Assembly: GCA_013822345.1 (NCBI GenBank)
Contig: PNKH01000006.1
Span: forward strand, 1 to 64,000
Direction: 5' to 3'
Origin: Isosphaera sp.
Lineage (GTDB): Bacteria; Planctomycetota; Planctomycetia; Gemmatales; Gemmataceae
Length of the DNA stretch: 64,000 nucleotides
The notes under the pieces were generated by a model, which saw only the letters and a list, made by a program, of their open reading frames with translations, made no database searches and had not been told where the DNA came from. The stretch's first letter is position 1, and the number at the start of each line of letters is the position of its first letter. Made by a program: the position numbers and the translations under genes. Positions 18,475 through 26,866 of this stretch are shown one piece after another.

Positions 18475-19991
18475 CGCTCCCGCGGTGGGTCGGGCCGGGG
18501 GCGGTGGCGTTCCTGGCGGTGTGGGTGGCGCTGCTGGCCGGCGGGCGGTCCGGCATGCTCCGCGACCCCGGCACGTTCTGGCACACCTCGACCGGCGAGC
18601 TCATCCTCGCCGACGGGTTCCTCCGCCACGACCCGTTCACCTTCACCTTCGCCGGGACGAAGTGGGTGCCGTCGCAGTGGCTCGGCGAGGTCGGGATGGC
18701 CCTGGCCCACCGCGCCGCCGGGTTCGACGCCCAACTGCTCGGCGCCGCCACCCTGCTCGCCGCGGTGTTCGCGTGGCTGGCCGTGCGGCTCCTCCGCACC
18801 GGGCTCCACCCGGCGGCGGTCGGGGCGGTGGTGGTGCTGGCGGTCGCCGCCGCCGGGTCGCACTTCCACGTCCGCCCGCACCTGTTCACCATCGCCGCCC
18901 TCGCCGCCACCGCCGCCCTCCTCACGGACTTCGACGGCGGACGGGCGTCGCCGCGCCGGCTGCTGTGGCTGGTCCCGCTGTTCGCGGTCTGGGCGAACGT
19001 CCACGGCGGGTGGCTCGGCGGGTTCGCGACCGCCGTGATCGCGGCCGCCGGGTGGGTCGCGTTCCGGGTCGTCGGCCTGCCGTCGCCGGTCGGGTCGTGG
19101 CGCGGGGCCGTCGGCCTCGGGGTGCTGCTCGCCGTCCTCGCCTCGACCGCCCTCGCCACCCCGTACGGCACGGACATGCTGTGGGTGTGGGGGCGGATCA
19201 TGAACGACGGGGTGCTGAAGCGGATCATCAAGGAGCACCGCCCGCTCGACCTCGCCGAGCCGTACGCCTGGCCGGTCGTCGGGTTCGCCGCCGTGTACGT
19301 GGTCGTGCTCGCCGGGGTGCGGGTGCGGGAGTTGCGGGCGTCGTGGCTCTTGCCGCTCCCGTGGCTGGTGCTGGCGGCCGACCGCTGCCGGCACGCCCCG
19401 CTGTTCGTGGTCACGGCCCTGGTGGCGGTCGCCGCCATCTGGCCGCACACCCGGTGGGCCGCGTGGCTCGCCCGCTCCCGCCCAGACTTCTACCAGCCCG
19501 ACATCCCGCCGCCGGCCCGGCCGTGGTGGGCGAACGTGTGGCTGCCGGCGGCCGCGGTCCTCCTGGCGCTCGGGCTGAAGGCCGGCGGGGTGGGGGTGCC
19601 GGTGGTCGGGGCCGGGTGGGCGCGGCTCGACCCGCGGCACTGGCCGGTCGAGGTGCTGGACGTGCTGAAGGAGCACGAGCCCGGGCCGGGCGAGCCGAAC
19701 CGGATGTTCAACGGGTACGTGGCCGGCGGGTTCGTGATCCACCACGCCCCGGGGTACAAGGTGTTCGTGGACGACCGGTGCGAGGTGTTCGGCGGCGAGT
19801 GGCTGCTGGAGTTCGTCGAGGCCCAGGACGCGGGGACGGCGGCGGCGGTCGCTCGGTGGGAGGCCGCGTACGGCCCGTTCGCGTTCGCCCTGACCCGCCC
19901 CGGGACCGGGTTCGACGACTACTTCCGGTCGGCCCCGGGGTGGGCGTGCGTGAAGCGGACCGGGACCGCCGCGTTCTACCGGCGGGGGTAA
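18471..19991 (+). CDS. Polytopic membrane protein, GT-C-like
   Basis: The 506-residue protein has about ten hydrophobic helices and an early loop, FWHTSTGELILADGFLRHDP, resembling the first periplasmic loop of GT-C glycosyltransferase-like proteins found in planctomycetes. A soluble C-terminal domain (from about 390) contains GYVAGGFVIHH and KVFVDDRCEVFGGEW. No catalytic assignment is safe. It is coupled to the GT87-like gene through an ATGA overlap, so the two probably serve the same glycolipid or glycan step. The last 26 bases of the gene are repeated downstream at 20137-20162. Confidence 0.75.
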   Translation: MTLPRWVGPGAVAFLAVWVALLAGGRSGMLRDPGTFWHTSTGELILADGFLRHDPFTFTFAGTKWVPSQWLGEVGMALAHRAAGFDAQLLGAATLLAAVFAWLAVRLLRTGLHPAAVGAVVVLAVAAAGSHFHVRPHLFTIAALAATAALLTDFDGGRASPRRLLWLVPLFAVWANVHGGWLGGFATAVIAAAGWVAFRVVGLPSPVGSWRGAVGLGVLLAVLASTALATPYGTDMLWVWGRIMNDGVLKRIIKEHRPLDLAEPYAWPVVGFAAVYVVVLAGVRVRELRASWLLPLPWLVLAADRCRHAPLFVVTALVAVAAIWPHTRWAAWLARSRPDFYQPDIPPPARPWWANVWLPAAAVLLALGLKAGGVGVPVVGAGWARLDPRHWPVEVLDVLKEHEPGPGEPNRMFNGYVAGGFVIHHAPGYKVFVDDRCEVFGGEWLLEFVEAQDAGTAAAVARWEAAYGPFAFALTRPGTGFDDYFRSAPGWACVKRTGTAAFYRRG

Positions 19992-20162
19992 CCCGTCCAA
20001 CCGCCCCCCGTGCCGCCGCCGGCCGCCCGGGCCCAGGCCAACGGCCTGGGCCCGGGCGGCCGGGCCTTCGGCCCTGAGGCCCTCTGAGCACCGAAGGTGC
20101 GCCCTTCCTCAGCCCAGGCCAACGGCCTGGGCCCGGCCGCCGCGTTCTACCGGCGGGGGTAA
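19966..20162. repeat. 26-bp direct repeat bracketing a double palindrome
   Basis: The 3' end of the membrane-protein gene including its TAA (19966-19991) recurs exactly at 20137-20162. Between the copies lie two copies of GCCCAGGCCAACGGCCTGGG within larger GC dyads. The arrangement looks like a palindrome insertion accompanied by duplication of the adjacent gene end. Confidence 0.85.
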
Positions 20163-20247
20163 TCGCCCGGGGTTCCCCTTGCCGCCGTCGGACGCGGGCG
20201 GGTAGACTCTCCCGCACCCTTCCCGCCCACGGAAAGGACTCCGGCCC

Positions 20248-22278
20248 GTGCCCCGACCCGCACCCGCCCCGCCGCGCGACCTCGACTGGGCCGAGGAGGT
20301 CGCCGCCACCGCCGCCCGCGGCCGGGCCGCCCTGCTCGCCCGCCGCGAGCCGGACGGCCACTGGTGCGGGGAGCTGGAAGGCGACACCATCCTCGAGTCG
20401 GAGTTCGTCCTCCTCCTCGCCTTCCTCGGCCGCCGCGACGACCCGCGGGTCCCCCGCCTGGCGAACTACCTGCGGGCGAAGCAACTGCCGGCCGGCGGGT
20501 GGCCGAACTACCCCGGCGGGCCGGCCGAGGTGAGCGTCTCGGTCAAGGCGTACCTCGCCCTGAAGATCGCCGGCGACCCGGCCGACGCCCCGCACATGAA
20601 GCGGGCGGCGGCGGTGGTCCGCGGCCTCGGCGGGGCCGAGGCGACCAACTCGTTCACCCGCTTCTACCTCGCCCTCCTCGGCCAGGTCCCGTACGCCGCC
20701 TGCCCGTCCGTCCCGGCGGAACTGATCCTTCTACCGAGATGGTTCTTCTTCAACCTCTACGCCCTGTCGGCGTGGAGCCGGACCATCTTCGTCCCGCTCT
20801 CGGTGGTGGACGCGCTGAAGCCGGTGACCCCGCTCCCAGACGAACTCGGGGCGCGCGAGCTGTTCCTCGAACCGCCGGAGACGCCGCGGTGGCCGGCGAA
20901 GCCGACCGCGAAATGGTTCTCGTGGACCAACTTCTTCCTCGGCGTCGACTGGATGCTGAAGAAGGCGGAGCGGTGGCGGCTGACGCCGCTGCGGCGGTGG
21001 GCGGTGCGGAAGGCACTGCGGTGGATGCGCGAGCGGGCGAACCCGGAGGAGAGTGACGGGATCGGGGCGATCTTCCCGCCGGTCGTGTACCACGCCGTGG
21101 TGCTCCACGCCCTCGGGGTGCCGGCCGACGACCCGGAGATGGTCGGGGTGATGGGGCAACTCGACGGCCTGGCGATCGCGGAGGACGACGCCCTCCGGCT
21201 CCAGCCGTGCAAGTCCCCGGTCTGGGACACCGCGCTGTCACTAATCGCGGCGGCGGACGCCGGGCAGCCGACCGACTCGGACGAAGTCACGGCCGCCGTC
21301 GACTGGCTGCTGGCCCGGGAGGTGCGGCGCGACGGCGACTGGGCGAGGACGGTCCGCGGGGTCGAGCCGGGCGGGTGGTTCTTCGAGTACCGGAACGCGT
21401 TTTACCCGGACGTGGACGACACGGCGATGGTGCTGATCGCGCTGGCCCGGACGGGGCACCGCACCCGCGCTGCGGCGCTGCCGGCGGTCCACCGGGCGCT
21501 GAATTGGCTGGCCGCGATGCAGAACCGGAACGGCGGGTGGGGGGCGTTCGACCGGAACATCGAGAACGAGATCCTGACCAAGGTGCCGTTCGCCGACCAC
21601 AACGCGATGCTCGACCCGGCCTGTCCGGACATCACCGCCCGCGTGCTGGAGGCCCTCGGGCACTACGGCTACCGGGTCGGCCAGGCCCCCGTCGACCGGG
21701 CGGTGGCGTTCGTCCTGTCGCGGCAGGAGGAGACCGGGGCGTGGTTCGGTCGGTGGGGCGTGAACTACGTGTACGGGACGTGGCAGGTGCTGGCCGGCTT
21801 GGCGGGCGTCGGGTACGACATGGCGTCGCCGCCGGTGCGGCGGGCGGTGCGGTGGCTGCGGGACGTGCAGAACGCGGACGGCGGGTGGGGCGAGAGCCCG
21901 CGCAGTTACGATGACCCGTCGGCCGCCGGCGTCGGCGAGTCGACCGCGTCGCAGACGGCGTGGGCGCTGCTCGGGCTGCTGGCGGCCGGCGAGGGCGAGT
22001 CGCCGGAGGCGCGGGCCGGGTTCGAGTACCTGGCCGGGACGCAGCGGGCCGACGGCACCTGGGCCGAGGAGGCGTTCACCGGCACCGGGTTCCCGCGCGT
22101 CTTTTACCTGAAGTATCACCTGTACCCGCTGTACTTCCCGCTGATGGCGCTGGGCCGCTACCTCGGAGTGGTCGGTGGTCAGTGGTCGGTGGTCAGTCGG
22201 TCTGGATACCGGTCCGACCCCGGTCACGGCACCCCGGCGCCGGTCGGCATCACGGGTACGATCTCAACTGGCAACTGA
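20248..22278 (+). CDS. shc: Squalene-hopene cyclase
   Basis: The GTG start follows GGAAAGGA. The 676-residue protein has the catalytic acid motif DVDDTA at residues 388-393 and several QW-type repeats (QNRNGGWGAF, QNADGGWGES, QRADGTW). It also has the paired alpha-barrel pattern of class II triterpene cyclases. It converts squalene to hopene at the inner membrane. The family normally ends just after ALGRYL; here about 30 extra residues (GGQWSVVSRSG onward) are encoded by an imperfect repeat at 22167-22292, so the tail is probably not functional. It leads the hpnH-hpnG cluster. Confidence 0.96.
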   Translation: MPRPAPAPPRDLDWAEEVAATAARGRAALLARREPDGHWCGELEGDTILESEFVLLLAFLGRRDDPRVPRLANYLRAKQLPAGGWPNYPGGPAEVSVSVKAYLALKIAGDPADAPHMKRAAAVVRGLGGAEATNSFTRFYLALLGQVPYAACPSVPAELILLPRWFFFNLYALSAWSRTIFVPLSVVDALKPVTPLPDELGARELFLEPPETPRWPAKPTAKWFSWTNFFLGVDWMLKKAERWRLTPLRRWAVRKALRWMRERANPEESDGIGAIFPPVVYHAVVLHALGVPADDPEMVGVMGQLDGLAIAEDDALRLQPCKSPVWDTALSLIAAADAGQPTDSDEVTAAVDWLLAREVRRDGDWARTVRGVEPGGWFFEYRNAFYPDVDDTAMVLIALARTGHRTRAAALPAVHRALNWLAAMQNRNGGWGAFDRNIENEILTKVPFADHNAMLDPACPDITARVLEALGHYGYRVGQAPVDRAVAFVLSRQEETGAWFGRWGVNYVYGTWQVLAGLAGVGYDMASPPVRRAVRWLRDVQNADGGWGESPRSYDDPSAAGVGESTASQTAWALLGLLAAGEGESPEARAGFEYLAGTQRADGTWAEEAFTGTGFPRVFYLKYHLYPLYFPLMALGRYLGVVGGQWSVVSRSGYRSDPGHGTPAPVGITGTISTGN

Positions 22279-22292
22279 CCACTGGCCACTGG
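22167..22292. repeat. Imperfect inverted repeat spanning the shc stop
   Basis: GTGGTCGGTGGTCAGTGGTC on the left is answered by ACTGACCACTGGCCACTGG on the right. The element includes the shc stop codon and supplies its C-terminal codons. Confidence 0.6.
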
Positions 22293-22302
22293 CAGGACAC
22301 CG

Positions 22303-23322
22303 ATGCGCTTCCCCCTGAGCCTGACCACCGACATGGCGGGCTACATGATCCGGAAGAAGCTGCGGCGCGAGCGGCGGTTCCCGCTCGTGCTGATGCTGGA
22401 GCCGCTGCACGCCTGTAACCTCACCTGTACGGGGTGCGGCCGGATCCGCGAGTACGAGAGCACCATCAAGCAGAAGCTCAGTGTGGAAGAGTGCCTGGCG
22501 TCGGTGGACGAGGCCGGGGCGCCGATCGTGAGCATCTGCGGCGGCGAGCCGCTCATCTACCCGCAGATCGGCGAGTTGGTCCGCGGCATCCTCAAGAGGC
22601 GGAAGCACATCTACCTCTGCACCAACGGCATGTTCGTGCGCAAGAAGTTGCACCTCTTCAAGCCGACCTCGCGGTTCTTCTTCAACGTCCACCTGGACGG
22701 GCTGGAGAAGACGCACGACGTCGCGGTGGAACGGGACGGGGTGTTCCGGGAGGCGGTGGAGGGGATCAAGGCAGCGAAGAAGTCCGGGTTCCTGGTGTGT
22801 ACCAACACGACGGTCTACAAGGAGACCGACATGGCCGAGATCGACGCCCTGTACGGGTACCTCACACAGTTGGGCGTCGACGGCTTCATGTTGTCTCCGG
22901 CCTACGGGTACGCGGCGGTGTGCAGCACGAACCCGGACGGGGCGGCCGAGATCTTCCTGACGCGGGACGAGATCAAGAAGAAGTTCAACGAGGCGACGGG
23001 GCTGTTCCGGAAGTACAAGATGAACACGTCGCCGATCTACAAGGAGTTCCTGCAGGGGAAGCGGGAGCTGTCGTGCGCGGCGTGGGCCAGCCCGACGCGG
23101 AACGTGAAGGGGTGGAAGGGGCCGTGCTACCTCATCACGGACGAGCACCACGAGACGTTCGGCGCGTTGATGCGGGACACCGAGTGGGAGAACTACGGGT
23201 ACGGCAAAGACCCGCGGTGCGAGCACTGCATGATGCACTCCGGGTACGAGGTGGCGGCCGCGCTGGGGGTGAACGCCCGGCTCGGCGACAGCCTGAAGAT
23301 GCTGCGGTGGCAACTGACGTGA
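22303..23322 (+). CDS. hpnH: Adenosyl-hopene transferase, radical SAM
   Basis: The 339-residue enzyme has the radical-SAM cluster motif CNLTCTGC near residue 37 and the GGEPLIYP motif. SPASM-like C-terminal cysteines (CEHCMMH) are also present. The family joins the 5'-deoxyadenosyl radical to diploptene to give adenosylhopane, the first step of extended hopanoid side chains. It begins 24 bases after the shc stop and is followed by hpnG, which acts on its product. Length and motifs match HpnH closely. Confidence 0.95.
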   Translation: MRFPLSLTTDMAGYMIRKKLRRERRFPLVLMLEPLHACNLTCTGCGRIREYESTIKQKLSVEECLASVDEAGAPIVSICGGEPLIYPQIGELVRGILKRRKHIYLCTNGMFVRKKLHLFKPTSRFFFNVHLDGLEKTHDVAVERDGVFREAVEGIKAAKKSGFLVCTNTTVYKETDMAEIDALYGYLTQLGVDGFMLSPAYGYAAVCSTNPDGAAEIFLTRDEIKKKFNEATGLFRKYKMNTSPIYKEFLQGKRELSCAAWASPTRNVKGWKGPCYLITDEHHETFGALMRDTEWENYGYGKDPRCEHCMMHSGYEVAAALGVNARLGDSLKMLRWQLT

Positions 23323-23329
23323 CGGGCGG

Positions 23330-23404
23330 CGAGCGGGAGGGCGAGGCTCCCGCCGAGCCGCGGGGGGCCGTGGCGGCTCGGCGGGAGCCTCGCCCTCCCG
23401 CTCG
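23330..23404. repeat. Palindrome at the hpnH/hpnG junction
   Basis: Long arms CGAGCGGGAGGGCGAGGCTC and complement close a short loop. The element starts eight bases after hpnH and ends two bases before the best GTG of hpnG. A longer hpnG frame would have to read through it. Confidence 0.85.
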
Positions 23405-23405
23405 G

Positions 23406-24038
23406 GTGCTGTTCGCCCTCGAACGCGAGGCCGCCCCGTTCCATCGCGCGGCCCGCGACCTGCCCCACGTCTCCGTTCACGTCACCGGGGTCGGCCGTGC
23501 CCGCGCCCGGGCCGCCGCCGAACACCTCCTCCACACCTCGTCCCCTGGCCTCGTCGTCGCGGCCGGGTTCTGCGGGGCGCTCGTCCCGGACCTCCGCGTC
23601 GGCGACGTGGTCACGTCACCGCGAATCGTGACCGTCGACTACCTGGTCGGCGACCCGGCGGAGAAGCGGCGGCTGGCGGCCGAGACCGGGGCCGCCGCGG
23701 TGGACATGGAGTCGGCGGCGGTGGCGGAGGCGTGCGCGGCCCGCGGGGTGCCGTTCCTCGCGGTCCGGGCGGTGTCGGACGCCGTTGACACCGCGTTGTC
23801 ACCGGAACTGGTGCGGTTGCTGTCCGGCGGGCGGGTGTCGGTGTGGCGGGCGGTGCGGGCGCTGGCGCGGCGGCCGGCGCTGCTCGGCGAGTTCCGGCGG
23901 CTCGCCCGGGACACCAAGGTCGCGGCGCGGAACCTGGCGGCCGCGCTGATCGAACTGTGTAGCCGCGACGCGGAGTCCTCGGAGCGGAGCGCGGGGCACA
24001 GCTCGCGCTCCGCTCCGAGGACTCCGCGTCGCGGCTAA
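23406..24038 (+). CDS. hpnG: Adenosyl-hopane nucleosidase/phosphorylase
   Basis: The GTG at 23406 is preferred. The longer in-frame GTG at 23319 would translate the palindrome (GGEREGEAPAEPRGAVAARR), which is unlike any family N-terminus. The 210-residue product shows PNP/UDP-family features: VTGVGRARA, VVAAGFCGALVPDLRVGD and DMESAAVAEACA. It removes adenine from adenosylhopane to give ribosylhopane. The last 26 or so residues, after ALIELC, are encoded by family B palindrome copy 2, whose first TAG is out of frame and whose TAA ends the gene. Confidence 0.85.
   Translation: MLFALEREAAPFHRAARDLPHVSVHVTGVGRARARAAAEHLLHTSSPGLVVAAGFCGALVPDLRVGDVVTSPRIVTVDYLVGDPAEKRRLAAETGAAAVDMESAAVAEACAARGVPFLAVRAVSDAVDTALSPELVRLLSGGRVSVWRAVRALARRPALLGEFRRLARDTKVAARNLAAALIELCSRDAESSERSAGHSSRSAPRTPRRG
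23960..24037. repeat. Palindrome, family B copy 2, overlapping hpnG
   Basis: This shares AGCCGCGACGCGGAGTCCTC with copies 1 and 3. It lies between the convergent hpnG and leuS genes, and hpnG reads through it. Confidence 0.9.
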
Positions 24039-24052
24039 ACGGGGGTGCCGGG

Positions 24053-26824
24053 TCACCCCGCGACCACCACGTTGACGAGCTTCCGCGGCACCACCTTCAC
24101 CATCTTCACCGGCTTCCCGCCGACCGCCGCCATCACCGCCTCGTCGGCCAGCGCCGCCGCCTCCAACGCCTGGTCGTCGATCTCGGCCGGCACCTTCAGC
24201 CGGGCCTTCAGCTTCCCGTTCACCTGCACCGGCACCTCGATCTCGTCGTCCCTGGCCAGGGCCGGGTCAAACGCCGGCCACGGCTCATACGCCAGCGTGT
24301 CCCGGTGGCCGAGCGCCCGCCACAGCTCCTCCGCGGCGTGCGGGGCGTAGGGGGCCAACAGCAGCACGAACGGCTCCAGCACCGCCCGCGGCCGGGCCTC
24401 CAGCTTCGTGACGTGGTTGACGAACTCCATCATCGCCGCGATCGCGGTGTTGAACCGCAGGTGGTCGGTGTCCTCGCCGACCTTCCGGATCGTCTTGTGC
24501 AGCACCCGCAAGGTGTCGCGGTCCGGCACCGCGTCCGTCATCGCCGGGTGCGGCTTCAGCTCCTCGCCGTCGTCAACGATCAGCCGCCACGCCCGGCCGA
24601 GGAACCGGTACACGCCCTCGACGCTCTTGGTGCTCCAGGGCTTCACCGCCTCCAGCGGCCCCATGAACATCTCGTACAGCCGCAGGCTGTCGGCCCCGTA
24701 CTCCGTGATGATGTCGTCCGGGTTGACCACGTTCCCCCGGCTCTTCGACATCTTGTGCGCCCGCGCCTCGACCCGGACGGCGGGGTCCTCCTTCAGGACG
24801 AACGCCTGGCCCTTCTTCTCGACCTGCTCCTCGGACACCCGCACCGCCCGGAGCGCCGACTGCCCCTCCGACGCCAGCTCCTTGTCCGCTTCCTTCACCT
24901 CGCCCGCCGACACCCACTTCCCGTCCTTCTGGTAGGCGGTCAGTTCCGTCTCGCCCAGGATCATCCCCTGGTTCACCAGCCGCTGGAACGGCTCGGGGCA
25001 AGGCAGGTAGCCGCGGTCGAACAGCACCTTGTGCCAGAACCGGGCGTACAAGAGGTGCAGCACCGCGTGCTCCGCCCCGCCGACGTACAGGTCCACCGGC
25101 AGCCAGTGCCGCAGCTTCGCCGGGTCGGCGAACGCCGCGTCGTTCCGCGGGTCGATGTACCGCAGGAAGTACCAGCACGACCCCGCCCACTGCGGCATCG
25201 TGTTCGTCTCCCGGCGGTACGGCTGCCCGCCGCGGGTGGTGTTCACCCAGTCCGTCGCCTTCGACAGCGGCCCCTCCGGCGTGCCGGTCGGCTTGAAGTC
25301 CTCCAGGTCCGGCGGGACCAGCGGCAACTCGGCCGGCGGCAGCGGCACCACCTCGCCGCCCGGGCCGTGCAGCACGGGGAACGGCTCGCCCCAGTACCGC
25401 TGCCGGCTGAACAGCCAGTCCCGCAGCTTGTAGTTCACCCGCCGGTGGCCCAGCCCGCGCGACTCCAACAGGACCGTGATCTCCCGCCTCGCGTCGGCGG
25501 TCGGCAGGCCGGAGAGCGGGCCGGAGTTGACGGACACGCCGTCGTCGCAGAACGGGCCGGGGCGGGCGTCCGGGTCCCACGGCCCGTCCCCCGCCGGCCG
25601 CACCACCGTCTCGATCGGCAGGCCGTACTCGTGGGCGAACGCGTAGTCCCGCTCGTCGTGCCCCGGCACCGCCATGATGGCCCCGGTCCCGTAGCTGGCC
25701 AGCACGTAGTCGGCGGTCCAGATCGGGATCCGCGCCTCGTTCATCGGGTTGACCGCGTACGCCCCGGTGAACACGCCGGTCTTCGTCTTGGCGACCTCGG
25801 TCCGCTCGAAGTCGCTCTTGCGGGCCGCCGCCGCCTGGTACGCCCTCACCGCGTCCCGGTGCTCGGCGGTCGTGATCCGGTCCACCAGCGGGTGCTCCGG
25901 CGACAGCACCATGTACGTCGCCCCGTACAGGGTGTCGGGGCGGGTGGTGAACACCGTGATGGTGTGCGAGACGGTGTGGTCCTCGGTCTCGTGGGCCACC
26001 GGGAAGTGGACCTCGGCCCCCTCGCTCTTACCGATCCAGTTCCGCTGCATCAGCTTGATCGACTCGGGCCAGTCGAGCGGGTCCAGGTCGTCGAGCAGCC
26101 GGTCGGCGTACGCGGTGATCCGCATCAGCCACTGCCGCAGCGGCCGGCGCTCGACCGGGAACCCACCGACCTCCGACCGGCCGTCGATCACCTCCTCGTT
26201 CGCCAGCACCGTCCCCATCTCCGGGCACCAGTTCACCGGCACTTCCGCCTGGTACGCCAGCCGGTGCGCGTCCCGGTACCGCCGCACCGCGTCCTCACCC
26301 TGACCCCGCACGTCGTCCGGGATCGGTAGTTCGCTGATCGGCCGGCCCTTCCCCGCGACCGGGTCGTACCAGGTGTCGTAGATGGTCAGGAAGATCCACT
26401 GGGTCCACTTGAAGTACCCGGGGTCGGTGGTGTCGACCTCGCGGTCCCAGTCGTAGGAGAAGCCGAGCGCCTTGATCTGACGGCGGAAGGTGGTGATGTT
26501 CTGCTGGGTCGTGATTCGCGGGTGGGTGTTCGTCTTGACCGCGTACTGCTCGGCCGGCAGGCCGTACGCGTCCCACCCCATCGGGTGCAGGACGTGGAAC
26601 CCCCTCATCCGCTTGAACCGGGCCAGGATGTCGGTGGCCGTGTACCCCTCCGGGTGGCCGACGTGCAGCCCCGCCCCGCTCGGGTACGGGAACATGTCCA
26701 GGACGTAGTACTTCGGCTTGCCTGCGGTGCCGGGGTCGCCCGGGTCCGGGGTGCGGAAGGTCTTGTTCGTCTCCCAGAACTGCTGCCACCGCCGCTCGAC
26801 GTCCGCGGGGTTGTAACTCGGCAT
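24053..26824 (-). CDS. leuS: Leucyl-tRNA synthetase
   Basis: The 923-residue class I synthetase has the HIGH-type motif [10 protein letters not shown] near residue 55 and the KMSKS loop in [10 protein letters not shown] in the C-terminal half. The family-typical [17 protein letters not shown] segment, the editing (CP1) domain with TTRPDTLYG, and the [12 protein letters not shown] stretch are also present. It charges tRNA-Leu in the cytoplasm. An insertion around [20 protein letters not shown] is typical of bacterial LeuRS. The ATG is well placed. It converges on hpnG with family B palindrome copy 2 between. Confidence 0.97.
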   Translation of the reverse strand: MPSYNPADVERRWQQFWETNKTFRTPDPGDPGTAGKPKYYVLDMFPYPSGAGLHVGHPEGYTATDILARFKRMRGFHVLHPMGWDAYGLPAEQYAVKTNTHPRITTQQNITTFRRQIKALGFSYDWDREVDTTDPGYFKWTQWIFLTIYDTWYDPVAGKGRPISELPIPDDVRGQGEDAVRRYRDAHRLAYQAEVPVNWCPEMGTVLANEEVIDGRSEVGGFPVERRPLRQWLMRITAYADRLLDDLDPLDWPESIKLMQRNWIGKSEGAEVHFPVAHETEDHTVSHTITVFTTRPDTLYGATYMVLSPEHPLVDRITTAEHRDAVRAYQAAAARKSDFERTEVAKTKTGVFTGAYAVNPMNEARIPIWTADYVLASYGTGAIMAVPGHDERDYAFAHEYGLPIETVVRPAGDGPWDPDARPGPFCDDGVSVNSGPLSGLPTADARREITVLLESRGLGHRRVNYKLRDWLFSRQRYWGEPFPVLHGPGGEVVPLPPAELPLVPPDLEDFKPTGTPEGPLSKATDWVNTTRGGQPYRRETNTMPQWAGSCWYFLRYIDPRNDAAFADPAKLRHWLPVDLYVGGAEHAVLHLLYARFWHKVLFDRGYLPCPEPFQRLVNQGMILGETELTAYQKDGKWVSAGEVKEADKELASEGQSALRAVRVSEEQVEKKGQAFVLKEDPAVRVEARAHKMSKSRGNVVNPDDIITEYGADSLRLYEMFMGPLEAVKPWSTKSVEGVYRFLGRAWRLIVDDGEELKPHPAMTDAVPDRDTLRVLHKTIRKVGEDTDHLRFNTAIAAMMEFVNHVTKLEARPRAVLEPFVLLLAPYAPHAAEELWRALGHRDTLAYEPWPAFDPALARDDEIEVPVQVNGKLKARLKVPAEIDDQALEAAALADEAVMAAVGGKPVKMVKVVPRKLVNVVVAG

Positions 26825-26866
26825 GGGAAGGCGGCCCCGGGGCGGTGGGTGTCGGATCGGGTTGGC

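Noticed and set aside
23319-23405. GTG start of hpnG at 23319
   Set aside because: It overlaps the hpnH stop, which is attractive, but the added residues are translated palindrome and do not resemble the family.
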